Shown: positions 45,344 through 54,510 of the stretch, in pieces
Layout: every line of letters begins with the position of its first letter
Numbering within the stretch: the first letter of the stretch is position 1
Assembly: GCF_021729145.1 (NCBI RefSeq)
Contig: NZ_JAJSLW010000010.1
Span: 204,695-268,694, forward strand
DNA from: Membranihabitans maritimus
GTDB taxonomy: Bacteria > Bacteroidota > Bacteroidia > Chitinophagales > Saprospiraceae
Length of the DNA stretch: 64,000 nucleotides
Direction: 5' to 3'
The notes under the pieces: generated by a model
What the model was told of the DNA's origin: nothing
Seen by the model: the letters and a program-made list of their open reading frames with translations, nothing else
Database searches by the model: none
Position numbers and translations under genes: made by a program

Positions 45344-45580
45344 ATGATTTCTGAGATTGCTTTAATAATTGTGTTTCTCCTACTTTTGATTTTACCGAAG
45401 CGATTCATTGGCTCCATCAAAAAACCTTACGATATCTATGTAAAATGGGGATTGGGTATGGTATTGATCGGGGTGGTCTGGTGGGCCATGAATGACGGGA
45501 AAATGAGTATGAAGATTATGCTGACAATAGTGGTTTTGTATTCCTTGATGCGGGGACATAACTACGGAAAGGAAGTTTAA
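45344..45580 (+). CDS. Small membrane protein, unknown function
   Basis: 78 residues with an N-terminal helix (EIALIIVFLLLLILP), a basic loop (KRFIGSIKKPYD), a second helix (WGLGMVLIGVVWWAM) and a third (IMLTIVVLYSLM). No family recognised. It is 35 nt behind the 62-residue membrane protein on the same strand and likely co-transcribed. Nothing indicates a catalytic role. Confidence 0.5.
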   Translation: MISEIALIIVFLLLLILPKRFIGSIKKPYDIYVKWGLGMVLIGVVWWAMNDGKMSMKIMLTIVVLYSLMRGHNYGKEV

Positions 45581-45686
45581 AGTGAGTCGCCGGATCATTG
45601 ATTATGAGATCTTTTGTGCCTTTTATTAGGTATTTAAACCCAGTGCGGTTCTCACAAATACAAGTATGATCAGCAAACCGCAAAAA

Positions 45687-45718
45687 AAAGCCGGAAAGGT
45701 TCTATCCTTTCCGGCTTT
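45687..45718 (-). terminator. Terminator of Tricorn-like gene
   Basis: AAAGCCGGAAAGG (45687-45699) and CCTTTCCGGCTTT (45706-45718) form a 13-bp stem around a six-base loop. The minus strand continues as TTTTTTT after the stem, a textbook intrinsic terminator for the gene starting at 49013. The shorter T-run on the plus side could also end the small-membrane-protein transcript. Confidence 0.85.
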
Positions 45719-45728
45719 GTAGTTGGTA

Positions 45729-48700
45729 TCAATTTCGTTTTTCCACCGGTGGGGGTGCGGGTAATCTCTTCGGTGCAGATTTTAATTGTTCCAGTACATT
45801 TTGAACTGCTGCTTCCAATTGAGAGTCATGGCCTTTCGCCAGTTCCGTAGGGTCTTCCGGCACTTCTATGTCAGGGTCAACTCCGTGCCCTTCCTTAAAC
45901 CATGTACCGTCCGGATTGTACATTCGGAAAGTAGGCGCTGTTACACTACCGCCGTCGATAAGGCTGGGGGCACCTGTAATACCTATTAATCCTCCCCATG
46001 TAGTGGTTCCGATTAACGGTCCAAGGCCTGTTTTCCTAAAATAATCAGGGAAGGCATCACCTCCGGATCCCGACCAACCGTTGATTAACATGGCTTTTGG
46101 GCCAAAATGTGCCGTCGGTGGCCAGGCCCAATTTTCACCGTCCCTTACGTCCCAGTAAGCTAAAGCGGGACGGTCTAGCAATTCAATGAATCGATCGGGA
46201 ATTTGTCCCCCATTATTGAAGCGTTCGTCAACGATCATTCCTTCTTTGTCTATTTGCCCGTAAAACATACGTACCAGCTCTTTTTGACCATCAAGACCGG
46301 TACTGGGTACATAAACATAGCCAATCCGACCATTGGAAGCTTCTTCTACATATTTTCGGTTTTTTTCAATCCATGAAAGATTGCGTAATCTTGTTTCAGA
46401 ACTCATCGTCTTAACATAAATCTTTCGCGCATCGGTTTTGTCGGGTGAATCATTTATCAATAATTCTACCGTTTTATCTGCTAAACCGGAAAAGGCGCCC
46501 CATGGGTCAGTAAAGTCGTTGAGAGAAATGCCATTGACCGCCAGGATATAATCCCCTTCAGTTACTTCCAGTCCGGGTTCATCTAATGGGGAACGCACTT
46601 CAGTATCCCAGGGGGCAGGTCGAATAATTTCATCGATTCTGAAGGCACCGTTTTCAAAAGAGAAATTTACTCCGAGGTAGCCTACCGAGGTGGATTTACT
46701 GTCTTCATTATCTCCACCACCTCTATATGTATGAGAAGCGTTGAGCTCCCCAATTAATTCTCCGATTATATAATTGACATCGGTTCTGGAATTGGCATTG
46801 GCTAATAATTCCCCGTAATGCTCTTTTTGCTGATTCCAGTCAACACCATGCATATTTTCATCATAGAAAAAATCCCTTTCAATTCTCCAAACGTCAGAAA
46901 AAATCTGTTTCCATTCCTGTCTGGGATCTAATTTTATTTGCATTTCATCAAGGGCTATGGTTTTTTCAAGCTTTTGACCTTTACCCACACTGATAATTCC
47001 CATTTTCTGAGGACTGCCGGTTAATATCTTCTTGCCATCCGCTGTAAGCATGTAAAAATTGATACCGTCAATGATCGTTTCCTCCTTCTTTTCTTTTAGG
47101 TCAAAGTATTGCAAAGTGGGCTTAGATACCCCTCCTGCCGAGGTAGGATATCTCATATACAATACCTTCCCTTCGATGGCTGAAATACTTCCTATTGACC
47201 CCGGTTGGATGGGAAGGATGATCGTACGACTTTCAATATTCTCCAGGTCTATCCTGGTTTTATTTTTTTCATCATCATCTTCTTTGGCGTTATCCCCTTC
47301 TGCATCCGATTCTTTGTTCGAATCTTCATCCTTTTTTTCTTCTTCCTTACCATCTTTGGACTCGGTCTTTTCCTTTTCTATTGTTACAGTATCATGTTCG
47401 GCTAATAGGGGGGAAGGTGTTTCCAGGCTCAAAGGGATCATGGCCAATTGGTTACTATTTACATATACCCAGGAGTTGTCAAAATTGCTGTACTCAGGAT
47501 CGAATCGCTGATCCGTTTCAAAGCAAATGTATTTACCATCAGAGGAGAATACGGGATCATTATAATTATAGAAACCTGAAGTAACCTGGTGTAATTCTTT
47601 TTCTTCCGTATCAAATAAAAAAATGGCGTTTTGTCTGTTGTCTAAACCACGGTCGTAGGTAATCCAACGACTGTCCGGAGACCAGCTTACTGAAAACCCT
47701 CTTAGGGCACCCTCGTACATCCATTTTCCTTTGTCTACTTTCGTGATTTCTCCCGACTGAATATCGATTAACCGGATCTCCATAGCTTGATTGATAAAAG
47801 CTAATTTGTCCCCGTCCGGAGACCAGTATATTTGATAATTAAATCCATTCGTAAAGTCTGTAACTTTCTTTACTTTTCCTGATTTGTAATCGTGAATATA
47901 GAGTTGGTATTCCCCGGAGGTATCACTCCAGTACGCCAAATTCTTTCCGTCAGGTGACCAGGCCGGATATCTCTCTGCCGCGCCAGAAGAATTGGTAAGG
48001 TTTACTACGGCCCCTTTTTCTGCGGGAAGGTCAAAAATATCGCCCCGGGCTTCTATAAGTACCCTTTCGCCCCGTGGTGATACGAAAGCATTTTGAATAT
48101 TGGATTTTACATTTACCCAGTGTGGTTTGACCTTTTCATAATCATTGGTCAAAGAAATTTTTATTTCCGAATACTTTTCGGTCCCCAGGTTTAAAAGGAA
48201 TAATTTTCCACCGGCTTCAAAAACAATATCTTCAGGCCCATTTGCTGGTAAATGGACGTCGACATCATTGAATTTGGTGACTTGACTGTGTTTAGAGGAG
48301 TTTATATCGTATTTCCAAATATTGTAGCGAGATTCTTTCCCTTTGTCTGAAATATAATAAATCGAATTATTGTGCCACATGGGAATTTCATCATTATAAT
48401 TGTTCTCTGTGATGTTTTCCGATTTCAGTGTTTCCAAATCGAATATGAATATATCTGCTGACATTCCACCTTCGTACCTTTTCCAGGTTCGGAAAACCCG
48501 CGATTTATAGGTATAAGCTATTTTATTCCCATCTGGGGAATAGGATCCGAATTCTGCGTGTTCCATTGGCAGTTTCTGGGGCAGGCTACCCATTGCCTTA
48601 ACGGTGTAGAATTGATTGTATCTTTGTTTTCCACTTTGCATAGAGGAGGCAAACAGTAATTCTTTGCCATCTGGTGTCCAATCTACCAGTCGGTCTGCCA

Positions 48701-49013
48701 TTCCGTGATGGGTTAATCTTTTGGGAATACCACCTGCCGTGGGAATGGAATAAATGTCTACATTGCCGTCATAATTGCCTGAAAAGGCAACGGTTTTTCC
48801 ATCCGGAGCAAAACGGGGGAATAGTTCTGCTCCCGCCGGAGAGCTTAATTTGACCGCCTGCCCGCCTTCTTTGTCTACCAACCAAAGGTCATCGGCAAAA
48901 GAAAAGACCACTTTGTCTTTAGATACATCGGGATGCCGGTAGATCCGGTTTTGTGCGGAAACAGACGTCAAAACAAATAAAAATACTGAAATCGAGAGTA
49001 ATTTCATTTTCAT
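45729..49013 (-). CDS. Tricorn-like S41-family protease
   Basis: 1094 residues with a signal peptide (MKMKLLSISVFLFVLTSVSA). The N-terminal propellers (about 20-320 and 325-560) carry PD40 repeats (SPAGAELFPRFAPDGKTVAFSG, WSPDGKNLAYWSD, WSPDGDKLAFIN). A K/E/D-rich linker (about 555-590) follows, then the C1/PDZ/S41 region with ELNASHTYRGG (catalytic-type histidine), a PDZ-like segment (GDYILAVNGISLNDFTDPW), and GWSGSGGDAFPDYF with the nucleophile serine and aspartate. Tricorn degrades peptides from larger proteases; Bacteroidota homologues are exported. The signal sequence here suggests a periplasmic form. Motifs are intact. Confidence 0.93.
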   Translation of the reverse strand: MKMKLLSISVFLFVLTSVSAQNRIYRHPDVSKDKVVFSFADDLWLVDKEGGQAVKLSSPAGAELFPRFAPDGKTVAFSGNYDGNVDIYSIPTAGGIPKRLTHHGMADRLVDWTPDGKELLFASSMQSGKQRYNQFYTVKAMGSLPQKLPMEHAEFGSYSPDGNKIAYTYKSRVFRTWKRYEGGMSADIFIFDLETLKSENITENNYNDEIPMWHNNSIYYISDKGKESRYNIWKYDINSSKHSQVTKFNDVDVHLPANGPEDIVFEAGGKLFLLNLGTEKYSEIKISLTNDYEKVKPHWVNVKSNIQNAFVSPRGERVLIEARGDIFDLPAEKGAVVNLTNSSGAAERYPAWSPDGKNLAYWSDTSGEYQLYIHDYKSGKVKKVTDFTNGFNYQIYWSPDGDKLAFINQAMEIRLIDIQSGEITKVDKGKWMYEGALRGFSVSWSPDSRWITYDRGLDNRQNAIFLFDTEEKELHQVTSGFYNYNDPVFSSDGKYICFETDQRFDPEYSNFDNSWVYVNSNQLAMIPLSLETPSPLLAEHDTVTIEKEKTESKDGKEEEKKDEDSNKESDAEGDNAKEDDDEKNKTRIDLENIESRTIILPIQPGSIGSISAIEGKVLYMRYPTSAGGVSKPTLQYFDLKEKKEETIIDGINFYMLTADGKKILTGSPQKMGIISVGKGQKLEKTIALDEMQIKLDPRQEWKQIFSDVWRIERDFFYDENMHGVDWNQQKEHYGELLANANSRTDVNYIIGELIGELNASHTYRGGGDNEDSKSTSVGYLGVNFSFENGAFRIDEIIRPAPWDTEVRSPLDEPGLEVTEGDYILAVNGISLNDFTDPWGAFSGLADKTVELLINDSPDKTDARKIYVKTMSSETRLRNLSWIEKNRKYVEEASNGRIGYVYVPSTGLDGQKELVRMFYGQIDKEGMIVDERFNNGGQIPDRFIELLDRPALAYWDVRDGENWAWPPTAHFGPKAMLINGWSGSGGDAFPDYFRKTGLGPLIGTTTWGGLIGITGAPSLIDGGSVTAPTFRMYNPDGTWFKEGHGVDPDIEVPEDPTELAKGHDSQLEAAVQNVLEQLKSAPKRLPAPPPVEKRN

Positions 49014-49127
49014 AGGATAAGTTTTAGTATGTAAGTGAGTTCTTAAATAGTTTAGAAAGATAGGGATAAAACTGATTTAGAGGTAGGTAGCTCCTTTTTT
49101 CTTATACGAATGGCTATAAAAACGGGA

Positions 49128-49764
49128 TTAAATGCGATTTTCATATTGCGCTTCGGCTTCCATTGCTTTCCAGTCAAAGGGTTCAAACAATTCTAAAAAG
49201 TCAGGGGCGAAGTCATTCAACGCCGTCGATGTTACGGTAGTGCTGCGTACAAATTCTTTGCTGGGATGCGCTCTCCGGATGAATCCAGGGTGTAAATGGT
49301 CAGGTGTTTGTCGTCGGGACTGACTGCCCAATAATCCTTTACCTCATTAGTACTGTAAAGTTCGTATTTATGCGTCAGGTCTTTTTAGGACGTCGAGAAA
49401 AAAAGGATCTCTGCGACTAGGTGGAAGACCGAGGCGTCCTTCTTCACTCTGCTTATCGAGACTCCATATAATACAAATGTCCGGTTGGACTGCATCTTCC
49501 AATGTCATTTCCCCTGCTTCTGTTTCAGTAAAAAAACCTGACATCAGATGGAGTGGCATAGACTTTACACTTCATTCCTTTGAGAAACTTATAAAAATGA
49601 TCTGTAATCGCTACTGATAACTTTTGATGAGTGTGGGATGGTGTAGGACTAATAAGGAATAACTACCCTTTGATCAACTCTACCCGTTCATTGATCCGCA
49701 AAGTAAGGTAGTTCGTACAGATGTACTTCTTGTCGAAATCAAGTTGTAATAATTGGGTAATCAT
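49128..49764 (-). pseudogene. Uma2-family (DUF820) putative nuclease, several frameshifts
   Basis: Reading from ATG 49764 in successive frames: MITQLLQLDFDKKYICTNYLTLRINERVELIKG (then stop), LFLISPTPSHTHQKLSVAITDHFYKFLKGMKCKVYATPSDVRFF, EDAVQPDICIIWSLDKQSEEGRLG, LVAEILFF, KDLTHKYELYSTNEVKDYWAVSPDDKHLTIYTLDSSGERIPAKN, and the C-terminal DFLELFEPFDW. This is the complete Uma2 order (R.ELI.G..., SP.P...HQ, VY.AP.DVR, VQPDI.., KYELY...GVKEYW). At least four shifts plus a stop break it. It is a dead gene of the PD-(D/E)XK-like Uma2 family. Confidence 0.8.
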
Positions 49765-49860
49765 ATCATTTTACCTATTGCGTACAATCATTGAATATAC
49801 GGAAATTTTGTAATTTACGTGATGTGAAATCTATTAAAAACCATAATTATTCTGCAAAAA

Positions 49861-50721
49861 ATGGATCGAAAAGAAGCTTTAAAGACCTTGGGTGCAAGTG
49901 CTATGGGACTGGCGATTCCTGCTGATCTAACCATTAGGGAAAATGCCTTTACTAAACTGAAAGGTAATATTCACCATTCTGCCTGTTATTGGTGCTATAA
50001 TTCCATGAAACTGGATGATTTTTGCCGGGAAGCCAGGAAAGTAGGGTTGGTAGGTGTGGATCTCCTTCGTCCCGAGCAATGGGAAACAGCCTTCAATCAT
50101 GGGCTCACATGTACAATGGCAACTATTGAAGAGGCCAATATAGAAAGTGGGTTTAACAGGATAGATAATCACGATCATTTGGTAAATGCCTACTCTGAGG
50201 TGATCCCCAAATTGGCAGATGCAGGATTGAAAAACGTCATCGTTTTTTCAGGGAATCGAAAGGGTATGGATGATGAAATGGGGTCAGACAATTGTGCCCG
50301 GGGGCTGGAGCCTTTGGTAAAGGTGGCGGAAAGGTATAATATAGTTATTCAAATGGAACTACTCAACAGTAAAGTTAATCACCCCGATTACCAATGCGAC
50401 CATACGCTATGGGGAGTAGAACTATGCAAAAAGGTGAACTCTCCCAATTTTAAATTGCTGTACGACATATATCACATGCAAATAATGGAGGGGGATATTA
50501 TAGCGACGATTAGGGAATATCATCCTTATATCGGACATTACCATACAGGAGGAGTGCCTGGCAGACACGAGATTGATGACACCCAGGAATTATATTACCC
50601 TGCAATCATGAAAGCAATTTTGGAAACAGGGTACGATGGTTATGTAGCCCAGGAATTTATTCCTGCTCGCGAAAATGTAATTGGAAGTTTGAAACAAGGT
50701 GTGGGAATTTGTGATGTGTGA
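49861..50721 (+). CDS. Hydroxypyruvate isomerase-like TIM-barrel protein
   Basis: 286 residues with a weak Tat-like leader (MDRKEALKTLGASAMGLAIPA). The body is an AP_endonuc_2 barrel: HSACYWCYNSMKLDDFCREARKVGLVGVDLLRPEQW, IVIQMELLNSKVNHPDYQCDH with the conserved glutamate, FKLLYDIYHMQIMEGD with D and H ligands, and GHYHTGGVPGRHEID and GYDGYVAQEFIP near the end, as in hydroxypyruvate isomerase. It interconverts hydroxypyruvate and tartronate semialdehyde or a related keto-sugar. The leader and absence of an operon partner leave the precise role open. Confidence 0.8.
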   Translation: MDRKEALKTLGASAMGLAIPADLTIRENAFTKLKGNIHHSACYWCYNSMKLDDFCREARKVGLVGVDLLRPEQWETAFNHGLTCTMATIEEANIESGFNRIDNHDHLVNAYSEVIPKLADAGLKNVIVFSGNRKGMDDEMGSDNCARGLEPLVKVAERYNIVIQMELLNSKVNHPDYQCDHTLWGVELCKKVNSPNFKLLYDIYHMQIMEGDIIATIREYHPYIGHYHTGGVPGRHEIDDTQELYYPAIMKAILETGYDGYVAQEFIPARENVIGSLKQGVGICDV

Positions 50722-50896
50722 ATAGATGCCGGCGGTTCGCGGCCGGAAGGGCTATAAATCTTATATGTCAGATCTGTCCTGCACCCGTAATGGATGTGAG
50801 TGAGATTTGCAGATTTGACTGTAGTTTGATTTTGTATCTTGAAATGGTCCATCTATCTACCTGGAAATTCAGCCTTTGTTAATAAATTGAGCAATA

Positions 50897-51673
50897 ATGG
50901 TCAGAATAAAAAAGTTAATGGATAAATATTTATTAACTATGAGAATCGTTTTATTTGCTCTAATAACTTTTTATTTATATCCAATTACTGTAAAGTCACA
51001 GAGACATTATCAGCTCAATGATACGCTTTATGTATGGTCTATGCAAGGTGCGCCTATATATGAAGAAGCAGATAATCCCGGTTCTAAAATAAAGACGTAC
51101 TATTATGGAGAGGCTGCCCGGGTCGTCGATACGAAGATAGATAAGCACAAAGATAACCGTTACATAGGAAAAGATTTTAAGTTTTCAGGAGCCATGGTTA
51201 AAGTTATCATGCAAAAGGATACCGGATATGTATATGACGGGTATTTGTCTGCATTGCGACCCTTGAACCCGCGTTCCGGAAATCGCGGAATCCAACTTTT
51301 GGAAGCTTCTTTCGGAAAGGAACCTGTTGTTACGGAAAAAACAAGAACTTCTAATGGGCAACAGGGAGAAAAATCTGTCTCTGAGTATGGGAAAAATATA
51401 AGGTATGTAAAAGAATTAAAGGGCAATTGTACGGTCGAAACATTTACCTTAAATAACGTTCGATTGAATGGGGCCTACTACTTTATGATGACAGTATATT
51501 CTAATTATTTTTTGAAGGATGCAGATTCAATAGAAGAACCTGACTTCACTCAAAATGCAAGAGGGAAATATTATTTTACGGTAAAGAGTGGAGCTGAGAG
51601 AAAAAGGATAACGATACAAAAATCTGGAAATACCTATGAAGTATCTTCCTTCGAATGTGAACTACCTGAATAA
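50897..51673 (+). CDS. Secreted protein with SH3-like N-terminal region, unknown function
   Basis: 258 residues from ATG 50897; MDKYLLTM and MRIVLF further on are alternative starts that keep a signal peptide (IVLFALITFYLYPITVKSQ). An SH3-like segment is suggested by YVWSMQGAPIYEEADNPGSKIKTYYYGEAARVVD and VIMQKDTGYVYDGYLSALRP. The rest is beta-rich, with no motif recognised. It stands alone between the isomerase and the MFS transporter. Confidence 0.6.
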   Translation: MVRIKKLMDKYLLTMRIVLFALITFYLYPITVKSQRHYQLNDTLYVWSMQGAPIYEEADNPGSKIKTYYYGEAARVVDTKIDKHKDNRYIGKDFKFSGAMVKVIMQKDTGYVYDGYLSALRPLNPRSGNRGIQLLEASFGKEPVVTEKTRTSNGQQGEKSVSEYGKNIRYVKELKGNCTVETFTLNNVRLNGAYYFMMTVYSNYFLKDADSIEEPDFTQNARGKYYFTVKSGAERKRITIQKSGNTYEVSSFECELPE

Positions 51674-51724
51674 ATAATAAAAAATAACTTTCTCATTTAC
51701 TAAACCCTTCAAGAATTAATCCGT

Positions 51725-51732
51725 TACTTTTG
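51725..51732 (+). promoter_or_regulatory. Bacteroidota -7 element upstream of MFS gene
   Basis: TACTTTTG matches TAnnTTTG, 33 nt before the ATG at 51765. A -33 TTG is not apparent at the expected distance, so this is a tentative call. Confidence 0.5.
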
Positions 51733-51764
51733 CTTTCCATAGGACAAAAGTCAGATTTAATTCT

Positions 51765-52982
51765 ATGAGTAGTTACCTCCCATTTATAAAAAAGCATTTT
51801 CGGCCTATTGCATTTGGAGGTATGCTTACCTATTTTTCAAGTCTTGGGCAGACATTTTTTATATCTATCTTTGTCCCATTCGTTCTTAAAGAATTTGATT
51901 TAAGTAAATCGGCTTTTGGAGGCTACTATGCTATAGCGACCATTCTGGCTTCTTTTGGGTTGATCCGGTTTGGAAAACAGTTGGATTATATGTCGGTAAA
52001 AGCTTTTGCTTACAGGGTCGTATTTTTATTGGCCCTTTCCGGATTGATCTTTGCATTTTCCCTGCATCCGTTGATGTTATTTGTGGCGATGATTGGTTTG
52101 AGAATGGGAGGACAGGGCCTATTACCGCACATTTGTTTTACTACTTTTTCCAGGTATTTTGATTACAACCGGGGTAAGGCTATTAGCATATCTTCAATGG
52201 GGTTTCCCCTGGGAGAGATGACATTTCCATTATTAATCGGAGGAATAATTGCGATATCAAATTGGCGAATGGGTTATGTGGCGGGTGTTATAATCATGTT
52301 GATATCTATGGTATTGGCCCTGAAAAAGATGCATTTAGATTTTTTAAACCCTCCCGAAAATAAGGGACCGAAGGGAAAAGAACGGAACAAGAGTGAAAGA
52401 AATTATATTAGGGCTGTTGCATTCAAAGGGAAATTTTGGATGATAATGCTTCTGATTGCATCAATAAGTTTTGTAACGACCGGTTTGTTTTTTTACCAAT
52501 ATGTATTGGCGGATGAGAGAGGATGGCCGGCTGAATTATATTCTTTACTTTTTGCCGGGTTTGCTATCTCCCGACTTCTTTTTTCTCTCTTTGGAGGTTG
52601 GTTAACGGATCGGTTTTCAGCTAAAAAAGTATTTCCGTTTTATGCATTACCATTGGTAGGAGGTGTTATAATATTGGCAAGTGTTCCAGGTATTATCGGT
52701 GCTGCCTTGTTCCTGGTTTTGACAGGAATAACCATGGGTTTGCACGGAGTTTTACGTACCTCTGTTGTGGCTGAAGTTTATGGGGTTGAGCGAATAGGGT
52801 ATTTACAAAGTGTATCGACATTTATTGTCGTCATTAGTTCTGCACTGGCTCCGGTTATTTATGGGTATTGCCTCGATATAGGGATTTCTTTTAGCACAAT
52901 AAATTGGGTGGTTAGCTTTATACTTATCATTATTAGTATGAATGCATTCAGGTTGAGAGGCGTCGAATATGCACATCAATAA
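51765..52982 (+). CDS. Major facilitator superfamily transporter
   Basis: 405 residues with about 12 hydrophobic helices. N-terminal half: MLTYFSSLGQTFFISIFVPFVLKEFDLSKSAFGGYYAIATI with the family's first loop, and GLRMGGQGLLPHICFTTFSRYFDYNRGKAISISSMGFPLGE. A central charged loop (NKGPKGKERNKSERN) separates the halves. The C-terminal half includes GGWLTDRFSAKKVFPFYALP. Oxalate/formate antiporter-like MFS proteins share this plan, but the substrate is not predictable. No operon partner. Confidence 0.88.
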   Translation: MSSYLPFIKKHFRPIAFGGMLTYFSSLGQTFFISIFVPFVLKEFDLSKSAFGGYYAIATILASFGLIRFGKQLDYMSVKAFAYRVVFLLALSGLIFAFSLHPLMLFVAMIGLRMGGQGLLPHICFTTFSRYFDYNRGKAISISSMGFPLGEMTFPLLIGGIIAISNWRMGYVAGVIIMLISMVLALKKMHLDFLNPPENKGPKGKERNKSERNYIRAVAFKGKFWMIMLLIASISFVTTGLFFYQYVLADERGWPAELYSLLFAGFAISRLLFSLFGGWLTDRFSAKKVFPFYALPLVGGVIILASVPGIIGAALFLVLTGITMGLHGVLRTSVVAEVYGVERIGYLQSVSTFIVVISSALAPVIYGYCLDIGISFSTINWVVSFILIIISMNAFRLRGVEYAHQ

Positions 52983-53077
52983 TGGATATAATTCAAATAA
53001 GATTAGAGCCACTTTACCCAAAATAGCCGATAGGGTAATTGATATTACTTTTAATTTTTTATTTAAATAATATAAAT

Positions 53078-53914
53078 ATGGAAGACGGAATTTTAACCTG
53101 GGACATAGATCCCGTGATAGTCTGGATTACAGACAGTTTTCCGTTGAAATACTACGGGTTGTTATTTATGTCCGGTATTCTCCTAGGATATTTTATTATA
53201 AATAGAATATATAAGCGGGAAAATGTACCGACAGAAGATCTGGACAAACTCCTGACGTACATCATTTTCGGAACCTTGATCGGGGCGCGTCTCGGGCATT
53301 GCTTGTTTTATGAGCCTGATTATTACCTGGAACATCCGGTGGAAATGATCCTTCCAATTAGGAATATGGGAGACGGTTATCAATTCATTGGGTACCAGGG
53401 ATTGGCCAGTCACGGTGGGGTTGTCGGTGTGTTTTTGGCTATCCTTTATTATTGTAAAAAATTTAAAACACCCTTTTTATGGGTGTTGGATCGCATTGCA
53501 ATTGTGGGACCAATGGCGGGAGCTTTTATCCGTTTCGGAAATTTCATGAATTCTGAAATTTACGGAAAACCTACGAACGGAAATTGGGGGGTTGTTTTTG
53601 CCAGGGACGATATGATTCCTCGACACCCTACCCAGTTGTATGAAGCTTTTTCCTACTTGTTGATATCCTTTATTTTATACCGTATATATTTGTCCAGGGG
53701 AATCGTTAAAAAGGATGGGTTTGTTTTCGGTGTATTTTTGGTATTGCTTTTTCTGGCGCGTTTTGTTATTGAGTTCTTTAAAGAAAACCAGGTAGGATTT
53801 GAAGAAGGAATGGCATTGAATATGGGGCAAATTTTGAGTATCCCTTTTGTCGTGGCAGGAGTTGTGATGGTTGCTTTAAAATCCTCCTCTGGGGGAAGTA
53901 GTTATTCAAAATAA
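53078..53914 (+). CDS. lgt: Prolipoprotein diacylglyceryl transferase
   Basis: 278 residues from the ATG at 53078 (MEDGILTWDIDPVIVWI); an upstream in-frame start is less conserved. All Lgt landmarks are present: YYGLLFMSGILLGY, LIGARLGHCLFYEPDYYLEHPVEM, GYQGLASHGGVVG, the signature MAGAFIRFGNFMNSEIYGKPT and RHPTQLYEAFSYL, with seven membrane helices. It transfers diacylglycerol to the lipobox cysteine of exported lipoproteins, serving the many lipoproteins in this window. It has normal length. Confidence 0.95.
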   Translation: MEDGILTWDIDPVIVWITDSFPLKYYGLLFMSGILLGYFIINRIYKRENVPTEDLDKLLTYIIFGTLIGARLGHCLFYEPDYYLEHPVEMILPIRNMGDGYQFIGYQGLASHGGVVGVFLAILYYCKKFKTPFLWVLDRIAIVGPMAGAFIRFGNFMNSEIYGKPTNGNWGVVFARDDMIPRHPTQLYEAFSYLLISFILYRIYLSRGIVKKDGFVFGVFLVLLFLARFVIEFFKENQVGFEEGMALNMGQILSIPFVVAGVVMVALKSSSGGSSYSK

Positions 53915-53989
53915 AAATCTGTACATTTAATATAAATAATTAATGCCGGGAAAAATCAAAAAATCTTTTGATTTCCAGGATCCCCGCAA

Positions 53990-54310
53990 TAAAGGGTAAT
54001 TTAGTGTTTTGGACACCGGGCGAATGATACTTTTAGGGTGGAAAGCGAATATGGAATTGCTTTTATGACAGACCAACCCCAGTTACATTTCTCTGATGGA
54101 AGTTTTTGAAATGTTGGTAGTACGGGGAGTCTGGATGGAGAAAAAAAGTTGACTTCATTGAGTTGAATCATGTCCCTGTAGATCTTAAATTTGAGATTAT
54201 ATTAATAATAGTGAGCACATAAATTGCGCAATGAAATTGGTTTTTGTGATCTTTACAGAATTGTGGTTATATCAACGTATCAAAGATTTGATTTGGAGCG
54301 GAGTGAAGTA
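53990..54310 (+). pseudogene. MntA-type nucleotidyltransferase relic
   Basis: Hand translation in shifting frames finds RANDTFRVESEYGIAFMTDQPQLHFSD (active-site region, first aspartate changed: E-Y-G instead of D-Y-D), LMEVFEML, then KLTSL / DFIELNHVPVDLKFEII and finally ELWLYQRIKDLIWSGVK. This is the order of minimal nucleotidyltransferases that pair with HepT (GSRA..., ID.V.LN.VP..LKFEII, YQRY.DL.). Several stops and shifts lie between. The stretch is a fossil, with no intact frame. Confidence 0.65.
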
Positions 54311-54314
54311 ATGG

Positions 54315-54500
54315 AGACGTGTAAAGAAAGAAAACCTTTTGACTAAAGAGATGGCTCCTGGAATAAAAAGGATGTTGGGATTTCGGAATATAACCGTTCG
54401 TGAAAACTATAAAATCAATCTTGAAGAAGAGAGAAGCTTCATTGAAGATCATCAGGTTGATTTTAGGGAATTTGTCAGCATATCTGCAAAATTAATTTGA
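54315..54500 (+). pseudogene. HepT-type (DUF86 HEPN) toxin relic
   Basis: The frame to TGA at 54498-54500 reads EMAPGIKRMLGFRNITVRENYKINLEEERSFIEDHQVDFREFVSI, the C-terminal part of HepT (RMVGFRN.AVH.Y...NLEI...I..H..DFREF). The catalytic R-x4-6-H motif is altered, with R in place of H (RNITVRENY), and the N-terminal half is missing. It follows the MntA relic in the same orientation, as in true MntA-HepT pairs. Confidence 0.75.
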
Positions 54501-54510
54501 AGTAGTATCT

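Noticed and set aside
47059..47511. 150-codon frame on the plus strand inside the Tricorn-like gene
   Set aside because: Serine- and phenylalanine-rich mirror of the acidic linker, no domain; a shadow.
53954..53973. AATCAAAA/TTTTGATT stem behind lgt as a terminator
   Set aside because: Stem is only AT pairs and no T-run follows, so termination is not supported.
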